A stretch of 64,000 nt of DNA. Origin: Nitrospira sp. (GTDB taxonomy: Bacteria; Nitrospirota; Nitrospiria; Nitrospirales; Nitrospiraceae). Position numbers and translations under genes: made by a program. This document shows, one piece after another, positions 33,914-42,163 of this stretch. Position 1 is the stretch's first letter. Each line of letters begins with the position of its first letter. The stretch lies in contig JAFEBI010000001.1 in assembly GCA_018242725.1 (NCBI GenBank), positions 315,008 through 379,007 on the forward strand. Reading direction: 5' to 3'. The notes beneath the pieces were generated by a model that did no database searches, was not told the DNA's origin, and saw only the letters and a program-made list of their open reading frames with translations.

Positions 33914-33924
33914 AAGGATTGAAG

Positions 33925-34284
33925 ATGAAAACGATAGTGATCCTTGCGATGATACTCATTCCCGTCTGGACATCAGTGCTCTTCGCCCAGGTGATCCGAG
34001 GGGATTCAAAGACCGGACGACACCTGTATGAGCAACAGTGTCTCCGCTGCCATGGAGCTAACCTCGACGGGAACGGTTCGGACAGCAAGGACTTGGTCAT
34101 CCCGCCGGCTAACCTCCAATCTCAAAAAAGTCGGTCCAAGACCGATTGGGAACTTCTGGTAGCTATCTCGAACGGCGTGCTGTTCAGCCCCATGCACGGC
34201 TTTCGCGGCAAGCTGACGGATCAGCAGATGTTGGATGTACTGTCCTACATCAGGTCTGTGGCGCCACACGACATTACCAGCTAG
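33925..34284 (+). CDS. small monoheme cytochrome c
   Basis: A 119-residue exported cytochrome c. Residues 1-20 are a signal peptide (MKTIVILAMILIPVWTSVLFA). The heme motif is CLRCHGANLDGNG at about residue 39, and the methionine ligand is in VLFSPMHGFRGKLT. It ends with the DVLSYIRSVAP helix. It is very similar in the C-terminal half to the cytochrome at 39088-39447 (SKTDWEL/SKTDMEL, SPMHG). It follows the universal stress protein gene closely, so both may be in one transcript. Confidence 0.93.
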   Translation: MKTIVILAMILIPVWTSVLFAQVIRGDSKTGRHLYEQQCLRCHGANLDGNGSDSKDLVIPPANLQSQKSRSKTDWELLVAISNGVLFSPMHGFRGKLTDQQMLDVLSYIRSVAPHDITS

Positions 34285-34309
34285 AGTACGGTGTCTTCTC
34301 ACCGCACAG

Positions 34310-34621
34310 TGTGCGCGATACTGCTTTGGTCGAATCGCGACGTGTCTCTTGGTCGTTCTCCTCTTCAGCGGAACATCGGGGCACGCGAAAGCACTTGGTC
34401 CAGACATCGACGTGCTCGTCCGAATCGGATGTCCGCATTGCAAAGCAGCGAAGGTTTTTCTCGACAAGCTTCGAGTGAGGGGCCTCGGCTTTCCGCTGTC
34501 CGTCGTCGCGATCGGGGTGCTGGACGGTTTCAATCTCTGCGCGATGAGAGTCCTGCTTTTTCTGTTGTCATGGCTCGTTAATTTCCAAGGTCGGAGAAAG
34601 ACGATCCTTGTCGAGGAGTAA
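34310..34621 (+). pseudogene. remnant of a glutaredoxin-like membrane protein
   Basis: The frame reads a signal-like segment (LLVVLLFSGTSGHAKA), then VLVRIGCPHCKAAKVFLDKL with the thioredoxin-type CPHC, and jumps straight to GLGFPLSVVAIGVLDGFNLCAMRVLLFLLSWLVN. This last part matches the membrane half of a known glutaredoxin-membrane fusion family, which goes on for four or more helices. The rest of the thioredoxin fold and most of the membrane part are missing and no start codon is found. I treat it as a decayed gene with an internal deletion. Confidence 0.6.
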
Positions 34622-34688
34622 TGGCAATAAGCCTGGGCATCGTTTTGATATTGAAACCGGAACGGCTGACGTTTTAGATACATATACG

Positions 34689-37436
34689 ATGAGAACCGTT
34701 CGTCCTCTCTACGTTCCGCCCCTGGAAACCGATCGCACCGAGTGCGGTTCGCTCATCATGCGTGATGGATCGACCGCCGCCATCCGAACCGCCGAGCCGG
34801 CTGATGCGACACTGTTGCAACAGTTCGTCAGCCGCTTGTCACCGGAATCGAGACGTCACAGATTCTTTTCGGAAAGCATCCCACCGACCGAGGCCGTCGC
34901 GGTCTTATGTGATTCTTCCAATCCCCGTACACAGTTCACCTTGGTCGTAACACGGACATTGGACGGGCAGCAGCGCATTATTGCCGCCGGCTCCTACTGG
35001 GCAAAGGATGTGCGTACAGCCGAAGTGGCCATGGCCGTCGATGACGGATTCCATGGGAAAGGCCTCGGGACGTTGCTGCTCGAACGACTTGCCTTGGTTG
35101 CTATCCGATATAATTTTATTCACCTGTGGGCCGTCACTCACTCAGACAATCTGGCCATGCGTGAAGTCTTTCGAGAATCAGGATTCACGTTCCACGAAGC
35201 ATACGAAGGCGACGATATGGAAGTGGAGCTGTCTTTGATCCCCACGGAGAAGACTGTCATCCGTGCCGAGCTTCGAGAACGGCTCGCCACCACCGCCTCA
35301 CTCCGGCCGCTTTTCCATCCAAGGTCCGTAGCCCTCATTGGGGCGTCGCGCGATCCCACGAGCATCGGCCATCGACTTCTCGAAGCTCTTCGAATCAATC
35401 AATTTCAGGGTACCATCTACCCTGTTAATCCACATGCTTCAGAGATTGCCGGAGTCCGCGTCCATCCTTCAGTCCACACGATCCCCGAGTCCGTAGATCT
35501 GGCGATCATCGCTGTACCGCGGCAACAGGTCTTATCCGTCGTCGATGACTGTGCGGGTAAGGGTGTCCGGGCATCGGTGGTCATTACGGCAGGCTTTGCC
35601 GAGGTGGGAGCTGAAGGGGCGGCGCTCCAAAGGGAGCTTGTTGAAAAGATCCGCCAGTACGGGATGCGCATGGTCGGGCCCAATTGCTTCGGGATCTTAA
35701 ACACGGACTCCGACGTCCAACTGAACGCGACCTTCACCACGCTGTTCCCCCCTCAAGGTCGTGCCGCCATGTCGTCGCAAAGCGGCGCCATCGGGATTGC
35801 CACCCTTTCCGGCGCACACCGGTTCCACCTGGGGATCTCTTCCTTTGTGAGCGTGGGAAACAAAGCCGATGTGTCCGCCAACGATCTCTTGCAATATTGG
35901 GAAGAAGACCCCTCTACGAATGTCATCCTGCTCTATATGGAGTCCCTGGGTAATCCTCGAAAATTTTCCCGCATCGCGCGACGCGTGAGCCGTCGCAAAC
36001 CGATCATCGCCGTCAAAGCCGGACGATCACAATCGGGGCGACGAGCGGCCAGTTCTCACACCGCGGCCCTCGCAGCCAGCGATGTCGCCGTTGACGCCTT
36101 GTTTCGTCAAGCCGGCATCATTCGCGCCGAATCGCTCGAGGAATTATTGAACGCGGCCTCCGGTCTCTCGAATCAATCCCTTCCCCAGGGACGACGGGTC
36201 GGAATTATCACCAACGCGGGAGGACCTGCGGTTCTCTGTACCGATGCGTGCGAGCAATGCGAGTTGGTGGTTCCGGAATTGTCTTCCCAGACCAAAGCCG
36301 CGCTCGCCTCCTTTCTCCCCTCAGCCGCCGCTCTGGGCAATCCCGTCGATTTAATCGCGTCTGCGACCGCAGATCAGTATGCCAAAGGCATCGAAACGCT
36401 TCTCCTCGCGAATGAAATTGATGCATTGATCATTCTGTATATGGCCGTCACCATCACGGACACGGCTGACATCGCTCATGGCATCCTGACCGGCATTGAA
36501 AATGGTCGAAACGCAGGCGCGAAAACCAAGCCTGTCCTCATCGGCTGGATGGCAGAAGGTGATCGAGATCGTGCATTTTATTCCGCAACGGAAACCATCC
36601 CTTCCTACCCTCTGCCGGAAACCCCAGCCCTCGTGCTCAGCAAAGCGGCGACGTACGCGGAGTGGCGACAGCAACCGGCCGGCATGGTGCCTGACTTCGA
36701 CGATCTCGATCTTGCCGCCGCACGAACGACTTGTGCCACTGCACTCTCACAACGTGGCGCCGGTTGGTTGACGACGGAGGAAACCAGAAACGTCCTGAGC
36801 GCGATGAAGCTCCCCGTTCAGCCTGGTGGAGTGGCGAGGACGGCCTATGAAGCCGGCGTGTTGGCTCGGCGAGCCGGCTATCCGGTCGCCGTCAAACTGG
36901 CCTCGCATCAGATTGTGCACAAGACCGAGATCGGCGGAGTGCAACTGAATCTCAGGGACGAACAAGCAGTGCGCAAGGCATTCGACTCGATCAGGGCGAA
37001 ACTCGCCGAAACCAATCAGCTCGATGCCATGGAAGGCGTGCTCGTGCAATCGATGGTGACCGGTGGTGTCGAGGTCATGATCGGGGTCACCGAGGACCCG
37101 TTATTTGGTCCGTTGATTGCGTTCGGCCTGGGTGGAATTCATGTCGAGATTCTCGGTGATGTGCAGTTCCGTCTCGCGCCGCTCACCGACCGTGACGCGG
37201 CAGAGATGATCCGAGGAATCAAAGGCTATCGGCTGCTGACCGGCTATCGCGGACATTCACCGGCCGATCTAGAAGCCCTGGAAGAAACCTTGCTGCGGGT
37301 CTCTCGTCTCGTCGAAGAAATTCCGGAGATCAGCGAACTCGACTTGAACCCGATCTTCGCCCTCTCACCAGGCCAAGGCTGCCGAATCGTGGATGCGAGA
37401 ATACGAATCGATCATCACAACCTGCAACCTTCTTAA
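34689..37436 (+). CDS. GNAT domain fused to ADP-forming acyl-CoA synthetase
   Basis: A 915-residue two-part protein. Residues ~20-185 are a GNAT acetyltransferase (VAMAVDDGFHGKGLGTLLLERL motif). The rest is an ADP-forming acyl-CoA synthetase of the Pat type: CoA-binding domain (PRSVALIGASRDPTSIG), the phosphohistidine in SSHTAALAAS, and a C-terminal ATP-grasp domain (KLASHQIVHKTEIGGVQLNL). In E. coli Pat the acetyltransferase part is at the C-terminus; here it is at the N-terminus. Such proteins acetylate lysines of other proteins, often acetyl-CoA synthetase. The start could also be the TTG at 34608, but the ATG at 34689 suits better. Confidence 0.9.
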   Translation: MRTVRPLYVPPLETDRTECGSLIMRDGSTAAIRTAEPADATLLQQFVSRLSPESRRHRFFSESIPPTEAVAVLCDSSNPRTQFTLVVTRTLDGQQRIIAAGSYWAKDVRTAEVAMAVDDGFHGKGLGTLLLERLALVAIRYNFIHLWAVTHSDNLAMREVFRESGFTFHEAYEGDDMEVELSLIPTEKTVIRAELRERLATTASLRPLFHPRSVALIGASRDPTSIGHRLLEALRINQFQGTIYPVNPHASEIAGVRVHPSVHTIPESVDLAIIAVPRQQVLSVVDDCAGKGVRASVVITAGFAEVGAEGAALQRELVEKIRQYGMRMVGPNCFGILNTDSDVQLNATFTTLFPPQGRAAMSSQSGAIGIATLSGAHRFHLGISSFVSVGNKADVSANDLLQYWEEDPSTNVILLYMESLGNPRKFSRIARRVSRRKPIIAVKAGRSQSGRRAASSHTAALAASDVAVDALFRQAGIIRAESLEELLNAASGLSNQSLPQGRRVGIITNAGGPAVLCTDACEQCELVVPELSSQTKAALASFLPSAAALGNPVDLIASATADQYAKGIETLLLANEIDALIILYMAVTITDTADIAHGILTGIENGRNAGAKTKPVLIGWMAEGDRDRAFYSATETIPSYPLPETPALVLSKAATYAEWRQQPAGMVPDFDDLDLAAARTTCATALSQRGAGWLTTEETRNVLSAMKLPVQPGGVARTAYEAGVLARRAGYPVAVKLASHQIVHKTEIGGVQLNLRDEQAVRKAFDSIRAKLAETNQLDAMEGVLVQSMVTGGVEVMIGVTEDPLFGPLIAFGLGGIHVEILGDVQFRLAPLTDRDAAEMIRGIKGYRLLTGYRGHSPADLEALEETLLRVSRLVEEIPEISELDLNPIFALSPGQGCRIVDARIRIDHHNLQPS

Positions 37437-37474
37437 CCTCACTCACGCCAAGTATAGTGATCGTTGGACCTGTG

Positions 37475-37924
37475 TTACTGCTCCGGGTGGGGATCTTTTC
37501 GGATCAGCGCGAGGTAGAGCAGCGTGTCGGCGAGGTCTTGATCGGTCATTGTGGGGTTGGGGAACATACCGGTTCCAGGATGACCTTCTCGGATAGCGCG
37601 GGCTCGTTCCTGGTTGGTTTTCAAATGCAATACGTCGGGGTTGCGCAAATCCGAGGGAGGCGGATTCAGTTTGGCGATAAGCTTAGCCGTGTCCGCTTCC
37701 ACTCGTGGTGTCCTATACAAGTACCCATCGATCCCATGACAGTAGTAGCACACACCCTTGCCGTTGAAAATGTCCCGCCCTCGCAGAATATTTCCTTTTA
37801 ACTTCCCGCTCGGTGGACTGGTTGGAGTGTCGGCCCACGCCTCATGGGTTAGGGGTACAGTCTCCATTCCCAACCAACCTGCGAACAGGACATTGGATAT
37901 GTTCAGCCAGATCTTCTTGTTCAT
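37475..37924 (-). CDS. small monoheme cytochrome c
   Basis: A 149-residue exported protein. From the ATG at 37924 (MNKKIWLNIS) a signal peptide runs to about AWA. The heme motif is CYYCHGIDGYL at about residue 59, and a methionine in HPGTGMFPNPTM is the likely second ligand. The frame upstream of the ATG is open only because it runs through low-complexity DNA (37925-38040) and should not be translated. Alone on this strand; the next gene upstream is a hemerythrin. Confidence 0.85.
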   Translation of the reverse strand: MNKKIWLNISNVLFAGWLGMETVPLTHEAWADTPTSPPSGKLKGNILRGRDIFNGKGVCYYCHGIDGYLYRTPRVEADTAKLIAKLNPPPSDLRNPDVLHLKTNQERARAIREGHPGTGMFPNPTMTDQDLADTLLYLALIRKDPHPEQ

Positions 37925-38040
37925 TTGGTTTGTTTGGTCTATCTCGTCTGTCTCGTTGTCTTGGCCGTTTGGTTTCCCCGAGTCACGCAATACGCCAAAC
38001 CAGATAGACCGAACAGACAAGACAGACCGGGCTTGTGTAA
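37925..38040 (-). repeat. low-complexity spacer of CAAAC/GACAGA words
   Basis: On the minus strand a run of related words (gacagaccgg, cttgtctgttcgg, agacgagatagacc, aaacaaaccaaatg) upstream of the cytochrome c start. The composition and the short near-repeats differ from flanking coding DNA. It may give an extended leader region for the cytochrome mRNA. Confidence 0.5.
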
Positions 38041-38044
38041 CTCG

Positions 38045-38524
38045 TCAGTGCCCACTACAGCAGGCATTGTACCGGTCTTCCGGAATCGTTTTCATGGTGT
38101 TGAAAATCGTGGTGCGTTCATCCGCATCGGTGACGTTATCAATGGCAGGATAGAGCGCCTTCTCTTCCTTTCGGTTGTGAGAGCCCAAGAGATTGATCAG
38201 CGACTGCTCCTCTTGATCACTATTGAGATCCTGGCTTTCTATTTTCCGGTGAATCGCGTCAAGCAGCTGTTTGATCTGCTCATGCTCAAATCGCATCACC
38301 GGTGTCGGCCCGTCCTCGATCATCCCGGTTTTCTCTTCCCACATTGGAAACAGCAGCTCCTCTTCCCAGACGATATGCCGCTGGAGCCCAATCTTGAATT
38401 CCTTGAACGCGTCCTTCGCCTTGGTAAAGTCCGTCCGTTTCGATGTCTGAAAGGTCTTGAACAATTCATCCAGCCGGTCATGATCCTCCGCGTACAATGC
38501 CGTAATCGTGTTCTGCTCGCTCAT
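38045..38524 (-). CDS. hemerythrin-type oxygen/iron-binding protein
   Basis: A 159-residue four-helix protein of the hemerythrin HHE cation-binding family. The start at 38524 is preceded by GGGGGA. Iron ligands are visible at the usual places: H in YAEDHDRLDELFKTF, the pair in GLQRHIVWEEELLFPMWE (H..E), and H/E in RFEHEQIKQLLDAI and GSHNRKEEKALYPAID. It may bind oxygen, NO or iron as a diiron centre. It ends CCSGH. It lies in a minus-strand run of redox genes. Confidence 0.92.
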   Translation of the reverse strand: MSEQNTITALYAEDHDRLDELFKTFQTSKRTDFTKAKDAFKEFKIGLQRHIVWEEELLFPMWEEKTGMIEDGPTPVMRFEHEQIKQLLDAIHRKIESQDLNSDQEEQSLINLLGSHNRKEEKALYPAIDNVTDADERTTIFNTMKTIPEDRYNACCSGH

Positions 38525-38595
38525 TGATTCCCCCGTCGTACCCACACAAGTGCCTTTATCTCATTCTCTATCGCGCACCATCAGACTCGAGAGTC

Positions 38596-38898
38596 CTATC
38601 GCTCTCGCCTCTCCCGTATCGCGTCTTTGCCTGCTTGCAAAGCCGCTTCAACATCAGCCCGGCGCTCATCGACGAATTGCCTGCCCCGGTTAATGACGTC
38701 ATCAAGAGCCGCCCGAGCTTCTTTGGCTTTCTCGATCACCTCTTCCTCCGTCTTTCTTGCATAACCTTTGATCTCTCGCCTTGTGTCCTCGCCGGACCTC
38801 GGAGCCAGAAGAAATCCCGTCATGATCCCCATCATGGCTCCACCGAGAAATGCCATTGCCACTACCAATCCTGAATCTTCATCATTGTGAGTCGTCAT
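38596..38898 (-). CDS. YtxH-domain membrane-associated protein
   Basis: A 100-residue protein of the YtxH type. The start at 38898 is preceded by AGGGAGGG. A short hydrophobic stretch (VVAMAFLGGAMMGIMTGFLLAPRSG) is followed by the charged helical part (DTRREIKGYARKTEEEVIEKAKEARAALDDVINRGRQFVDERRADVEAALQAG), a long amphipathic helix with apolipoprotein-like repeats. Many bacteria have several copies, linked to general stress. Function unknown. Confidence 0.88.
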   Translation of the reverse strand: MTTHNDEDSGLVVAMAFLGGAMMGIMTGFLLAPRSGEDTRREIKGYARKTEEEVIEKAKEARAALDDVINRGRQFVDERRADVEAALQAGKDAIRERRER

Positions 38899-39087
38899 GA
38901 TCGACCCTCCCTGCTTAATACATGGTTTGTTTATAGCAACGCGCTGTGCCGGACGAGGCTCGTCACGGCACGTCACCCACAGCTTACTAAACGAATCAGT
39001 CGGAATACCACCCCCCACACACAAGATCTCACGACGACTCCGCCTCGCTGAGCAGCGTTGAGTTCCGGAGGAAGAGATAGAGGAGAG

Positions 39088-39447
39088 TTAGCCAAGTGGG
39101 TTGAATGGCGCGAACGTCCGAATATAGTTCAGCACATCCCGAATTTCTTGATCAGACAACCGATCAGCCCACCCATGCATCGGACTGAACAGCACTCCTT
39201 GTTTAATCGCGAGATACAATTCCATGTCGGTCTTCGTGCGCGATTTCACTGCCCGAAAATCAGCGGGAGGCACGATCAACTCCTTGATATCAGGACCCAG
39301 CCCGTCACCAACGGTTCCGTGGCAACCGGCACAGTGCTGTTGGAATATTTTCTCCCCACGCTTCGTATTTCCAGAGTGGGTCTGCGCCAGAGTCCACGAT
39401 ACTGACAAACCGACTAAGACAACACTCAACACCAGACGCACGAACAT
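39088..39447 (-). CDS. small monoheme cytochrome c
   Basis: A 119-residue exported cytochrome c. The start at 39447 follows AGGGAGAGG and the signal peptide is FVRLVLSVVLVGLSVSWTLA. The heme site is CAGCHGTVGDGLG and the methionine ligand lies in VLFSPMHGWADRLS. It is a close paralogue of the cytochrome at 33925-34284 (same SRTKTD/SRSKTD and SPMHG segments), and less close to those at 47783 and 37475. The next gene upstream on the strand starts 240 bases away. Confidence 0.93.
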   Translation of the reverse strand: MFVRLVLSVVLVGLSVSWTLAQTHSGNTKRGEKIFQQHCAGCHGTVGDGLGPDIKELIVPPADFRAVKSRTKTDMELYLAIKQGVLFSPMHGWADRLSDQEIRDVLNYIRTFAPFNPLG

Positions 39448-39686
39448 ATCCTCTCCCTCAATAGCCGACACACACGAACCCGAACGACAAGATGACCGAA
39501 TTAACCGTTACGTGTTTCCCTCACCGATCAATCGTTTGATACTGACCGCACCGCGTTCAGTTGACCCGTTGAGTGCAATACCGGTAGGTGCAGGCATGAG
39601 AAGCCAGGCATACGCCACCACGCTCAGCTTCGGTTCACGGCTCCAAAATATCGTGCCACCTCCCGGATGATCTCAATACGCGACTT

Positions 39687-40331
39687 TCAATGCTGATGTT
39701 GTTGTTCTCCGCCGGCTCCTCTACTCCCGTGATCGCCGCCGTCATGTCCGCTCTGCCCGCCACCGCTCATGCCACCCATCATTCCACCCATTCCTCCTCG
39801 CCCGCCCATCATCCCACCATGGCCCATCCCTCCTGATCCGGCTCCGTGCTGACCATGACTCTTCATCTGCTCATGGACAGTACGTTCCTTTTCCCGTTGA
39901 TCCGGACTCAACAGCGTCGTGGCGCTGCGCTTACTTTTGATGGCCGCGAAGAGGCAGGCTGCTTCCGACTTTTTCAGCTGATCGATCTTTGCCTGAATGG
40001 CACTGAGGTCGGCCTGTTCATCTTCCATCAGCGCATGCAGCTCAAGTTTGGCAATTTTGGCATCGGCTTCCAACCGGGCTTCAGTACGCTTGAAGTCCAG
40101 CTGCAGGCCTTTGAGTTTGCCGATTTGTTCCGGCGTCAGGCCTATCTCTTTGGCATGTTTCAGCAAGTGCTTCAGGTAGTGCCCGCTATGCTCATCCTGT
40201 TCCTCTTGATCGTGGCCCCCATGCCCTGTCTTCCCATGGCCCTCGTCGGCAAAGGCAGAACCCATTGCCATGACGATGGCCAATGCGGTTACGCCAATTC
40301 CAGCGACCCACTGCATCTTCAGCTTCGTCAT
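39687..40331 (-). CDS. Spy/CpxP-like periplasmic protein with metal-binding tails
   Basis: A 214-residue exported protein. Signal peptide: MQWVAGIGVTALAIVMAMGSAFA region. A first His-rich stretch (DEGHGKTGHGGHDQEE) precedes a helical domain of the LTxxQ type (EIGLTPEQIGKLKGLQLDFKRTEARLEAD, then LLSPDQREKERTVHEQM), as in Spy, CpxP and ZraP. The last 55 residues are a glycine-methionine-histidine-rich tail (MGHGGMMGG-type repeats). The family binds unfolded proteins or metals in the periplasm; the tails suggest copper or zinc binding. The cytochrome at 41561 has a similar tail. Confidence 0.85.
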   Translation of the reverse strand: MTKLKMQWVAGIGVTALAIVMAMGSAFADEGHGKTGHGGHDQEEQDEHSGHYLKHLLKHAKEIGLTPEQIGKLKGLQLDFKRTEARLEADAKIAKLELHALMEDEQADLSAIQAKIDQLKKSEAACLFAAIKSKRSATTLLSPDQREKERTVHEQMKSHGQHGAGSGGMGHGGMMGGRGGMGGMMGGMSGGGQSGHDGGDHGSRGAGGEQQHQH

Positions 40332-40561
40332 ACCCAGTACCTCCAGCGTTAGAATAATCAGAAATCCTGTATCCCGAATACCCTGTCCCGTTGCAACGCG
40401 CCGAACAATCGAGCCGTTCCACCGAAAATCGTCTCGCTATGCCGGCCATGTATGATTCCCGCCGCTACGAGAGACCGACCGATCCATAAACGCAGATGTG
40501 TCCGACCGTTTCTTCTTGGTAATCGCCCCTCAATGTCCACTTACGTGATGACGCCAGGCGA

Positions 40562-41146
40562 TCATTCCGGTACCCGAATTGAAATCAGGACTCCGCCAAG
40601 CACATCGTTGAGCTTATAGTCATGCTTTGCACTCCGGGGGTCGGCGTTATGGCAGGTCACGCAATTTTGCGAAACGGCATGGTCTGCGTAGACGGCTTGG
40701 AAATATCGTGCGTCTCCCTCCTTGACGAGCCCCTTGTACGGCTGCTCCGGATGCGCCGTCACCGCTTCGAGCGCTTTCTGCTCAAACTCGGTCCGCGAGC
40801 CGTTCTGCTTGTTGATCGGGTTGAGACTGATCAATCGATACCGCACGTTGCTTCCCGTCAGTGCCGCCAAGCTCGACGACTCTTGAAAGAATTGAGCCGG
40901 GATGGGAAGCGCACTTTCCGAACGCCACTTCTCAGACGATCCGATCACGCCCCTCCGCTGCATTCGTTCCACCACATGGACCGTGTAAAACGTTCTATCC
41001 GCCTCAAGCACCGAATGGATATAGTCGACGACCGTTTCCAACGGGACACTGCCGGCCGATTCCTTGCCGGCCTGACCTGTTCCCCAACTCCCGATCACGT
41101 AAATCGCGACGCTCACGACTCCGACAAACCATCTTCTTGCCGACAT
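40562..41146 (-). CDS. exported heme protein, DUF3365/Tll0287-like
   Basis: A 194-residue exported protein with a signal peptide (FVGVVSVAIYVIGSWGTGQA, from the ATG at 41146). The DUF3365-type domain contains FYTVHVVERMQ, RYRLISLNPINKQN, and near the C-terminus NCVTCHN, a single CxxCH heme site. Proteins of this type (Tll0287) hold a c-type heme and are often sensor or redox modules. A longer frame opens 16 codons upstream but the ATG at 41146 fits the signal peptide better. No partner gene is adjacent. Confidence 0.85.
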   Translation of the reverse strand: MSARRWFVGVVSVAIYVIGSWGTGQAGKESAGSVPLETVVDYIHSVLEADRTFYTVHVVERMQRRGVIGSSEKWRSESALPIPAQFFQESSSLAALTGSNVRYRLISLNPINKQNGSRTEFEQKALEAVTAHPEQPYKGLVKEGDARYFQAVYADHAVSQNCVTCHNADPRSAKHDYKLNDVLGGVLISIRVPE

Positions 41147-41159
41147 GACGTCCTCCCTT

Positions 41160-41560
41160 CGACAGGACCTTACGTAGTCCGGACAGCGGGACATGATAAA
41201 GAACGGAGCATTCCACTTTTTCCCTTATGGGACGATGAATTTCCCTGTTCTATTGGACCGCGGCGACTTCGACAACGTTTCAGATAAACAGGCACTGCAA
41301 TCATCTGAGCTTCTATTGAATGGGAGCCACTTCCGAAACAATTGGATTCAGGAAAAATTGATACGATTCCGGTGCCGTTACAGCATGTCAAGGCATGCGC
41401 GGCCGATGGTCAGTGAATCAACGACGTGAGGCGGTTAGACCTTGCGAGAGCAACGTTGATGTGCCACAGACATACTCAGAGTGAGAAGGTGAGATGAGGA
41501 AAAGCGCGACGACACGCGCATCCTTCTTTGATGGATCTGATAGATAATCATGTCGATCAC
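41160..41560. other. intergenic stretch, no gene seen
   Basis: About 400 bases between the Tll0287-like gene and the cytochrome at 41561. No frame with a start signal or family was found on either strand. It may hold the promoter of the gene at 41146. Confidence 0.4.
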
Positions 41561-42121
41561 TCATCGTGCACAGGCCTCACCTTCGCATTCGCTCATTCCA
41601 CCTTTTTGCCCGCGATGCCCCATGCCTTCTCTGCCACCCATACCCATACCGCCGCCAGGTCCCATCCCCTCTCGATGCCCCATCATACCATGCCTCCCCG
41701 AGAAGGTTTCCTCATAGCGAATGAGGGCCCAGATTTCGTTGTCGGATAAGACTGAACCAAATGCGATCATGGCAGTCCCGGGTGATCCATACTTGATGGC
41801 CCAGAAGACTTCGCCCTCGGTTCGATGCCGCCAAAAGCCATGATGCTGAAAGTTACGCGGCGCAGGATTCATACTCACCGCCCCCGGCCCTTTACCGTCT
41901 CCATCTATTCCGTGACAGGTGACGCACCCACCCTTACCGTTATACAGCGACTTACCGTTCTCAATGACTTCAGGAGTATTCGACAAAGGGTTCTTGAGAG
42001 CCCTCGCTTCAGCCAACTTATCGGCCGGTACGACCGGTTGCATCATGTGCCGTTCAGCGGCATCAGCAGACACCGCGAAGTACAGCAAAGCGACCATCAT
42101 CGTCAACAGACTCGTTTTCAT
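41561..42121 (-). CDS. monoheme cytochrome c with Met/Gly-rich tail
   Basis: A 186-residue exported cytochrome c. Signal peptide MKTSLLTMMVALLYFAVSADA. The heme site is CVTCHGIDGDGKGPGA at about residue 66; the methionine ligand is in GSPGTAMIAFG. This part resembles the last quarter of the tetraheme protein at 43643 (GSPGTGMMSF). The C-terminal 40 residues are Gly-Met-His-Arg-rich (HGMMGHREGMGPGGGMGMG type) and end in CEGEACAR, which could bind copper. It follows PPK2 by 42 bases. Confidence 0.9.
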   Translation of the reverse strand: MKTSLLTMMVALLYFAVSADAAERHMMQPVVPADKLAEARALKNPLSNTPEVIENGKSLYNGKGGCVTCHGIDGDGKGPGAVSMNPAPRNFQHHGFWRHRTEGEVFWAIKYGSPGTAMIAFGSVLSDNEIWALIRYEETFSGRHGMMGHREGMGPGGGMGMGGREGMGHRGQKGGMSECEGEACAR

Positions 42122-42163
42122 CCTCTTATTCCTTTCGTCGATGGGGCCAACGGCCTCCCGACG

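Noticed and set aside
37925-38020. N-terminal extension of the cytochrome gene at 37475-37924
   Set aside because: The extension is low-complexity DNA and would put about 32 charged residues before a normal signal peptide.
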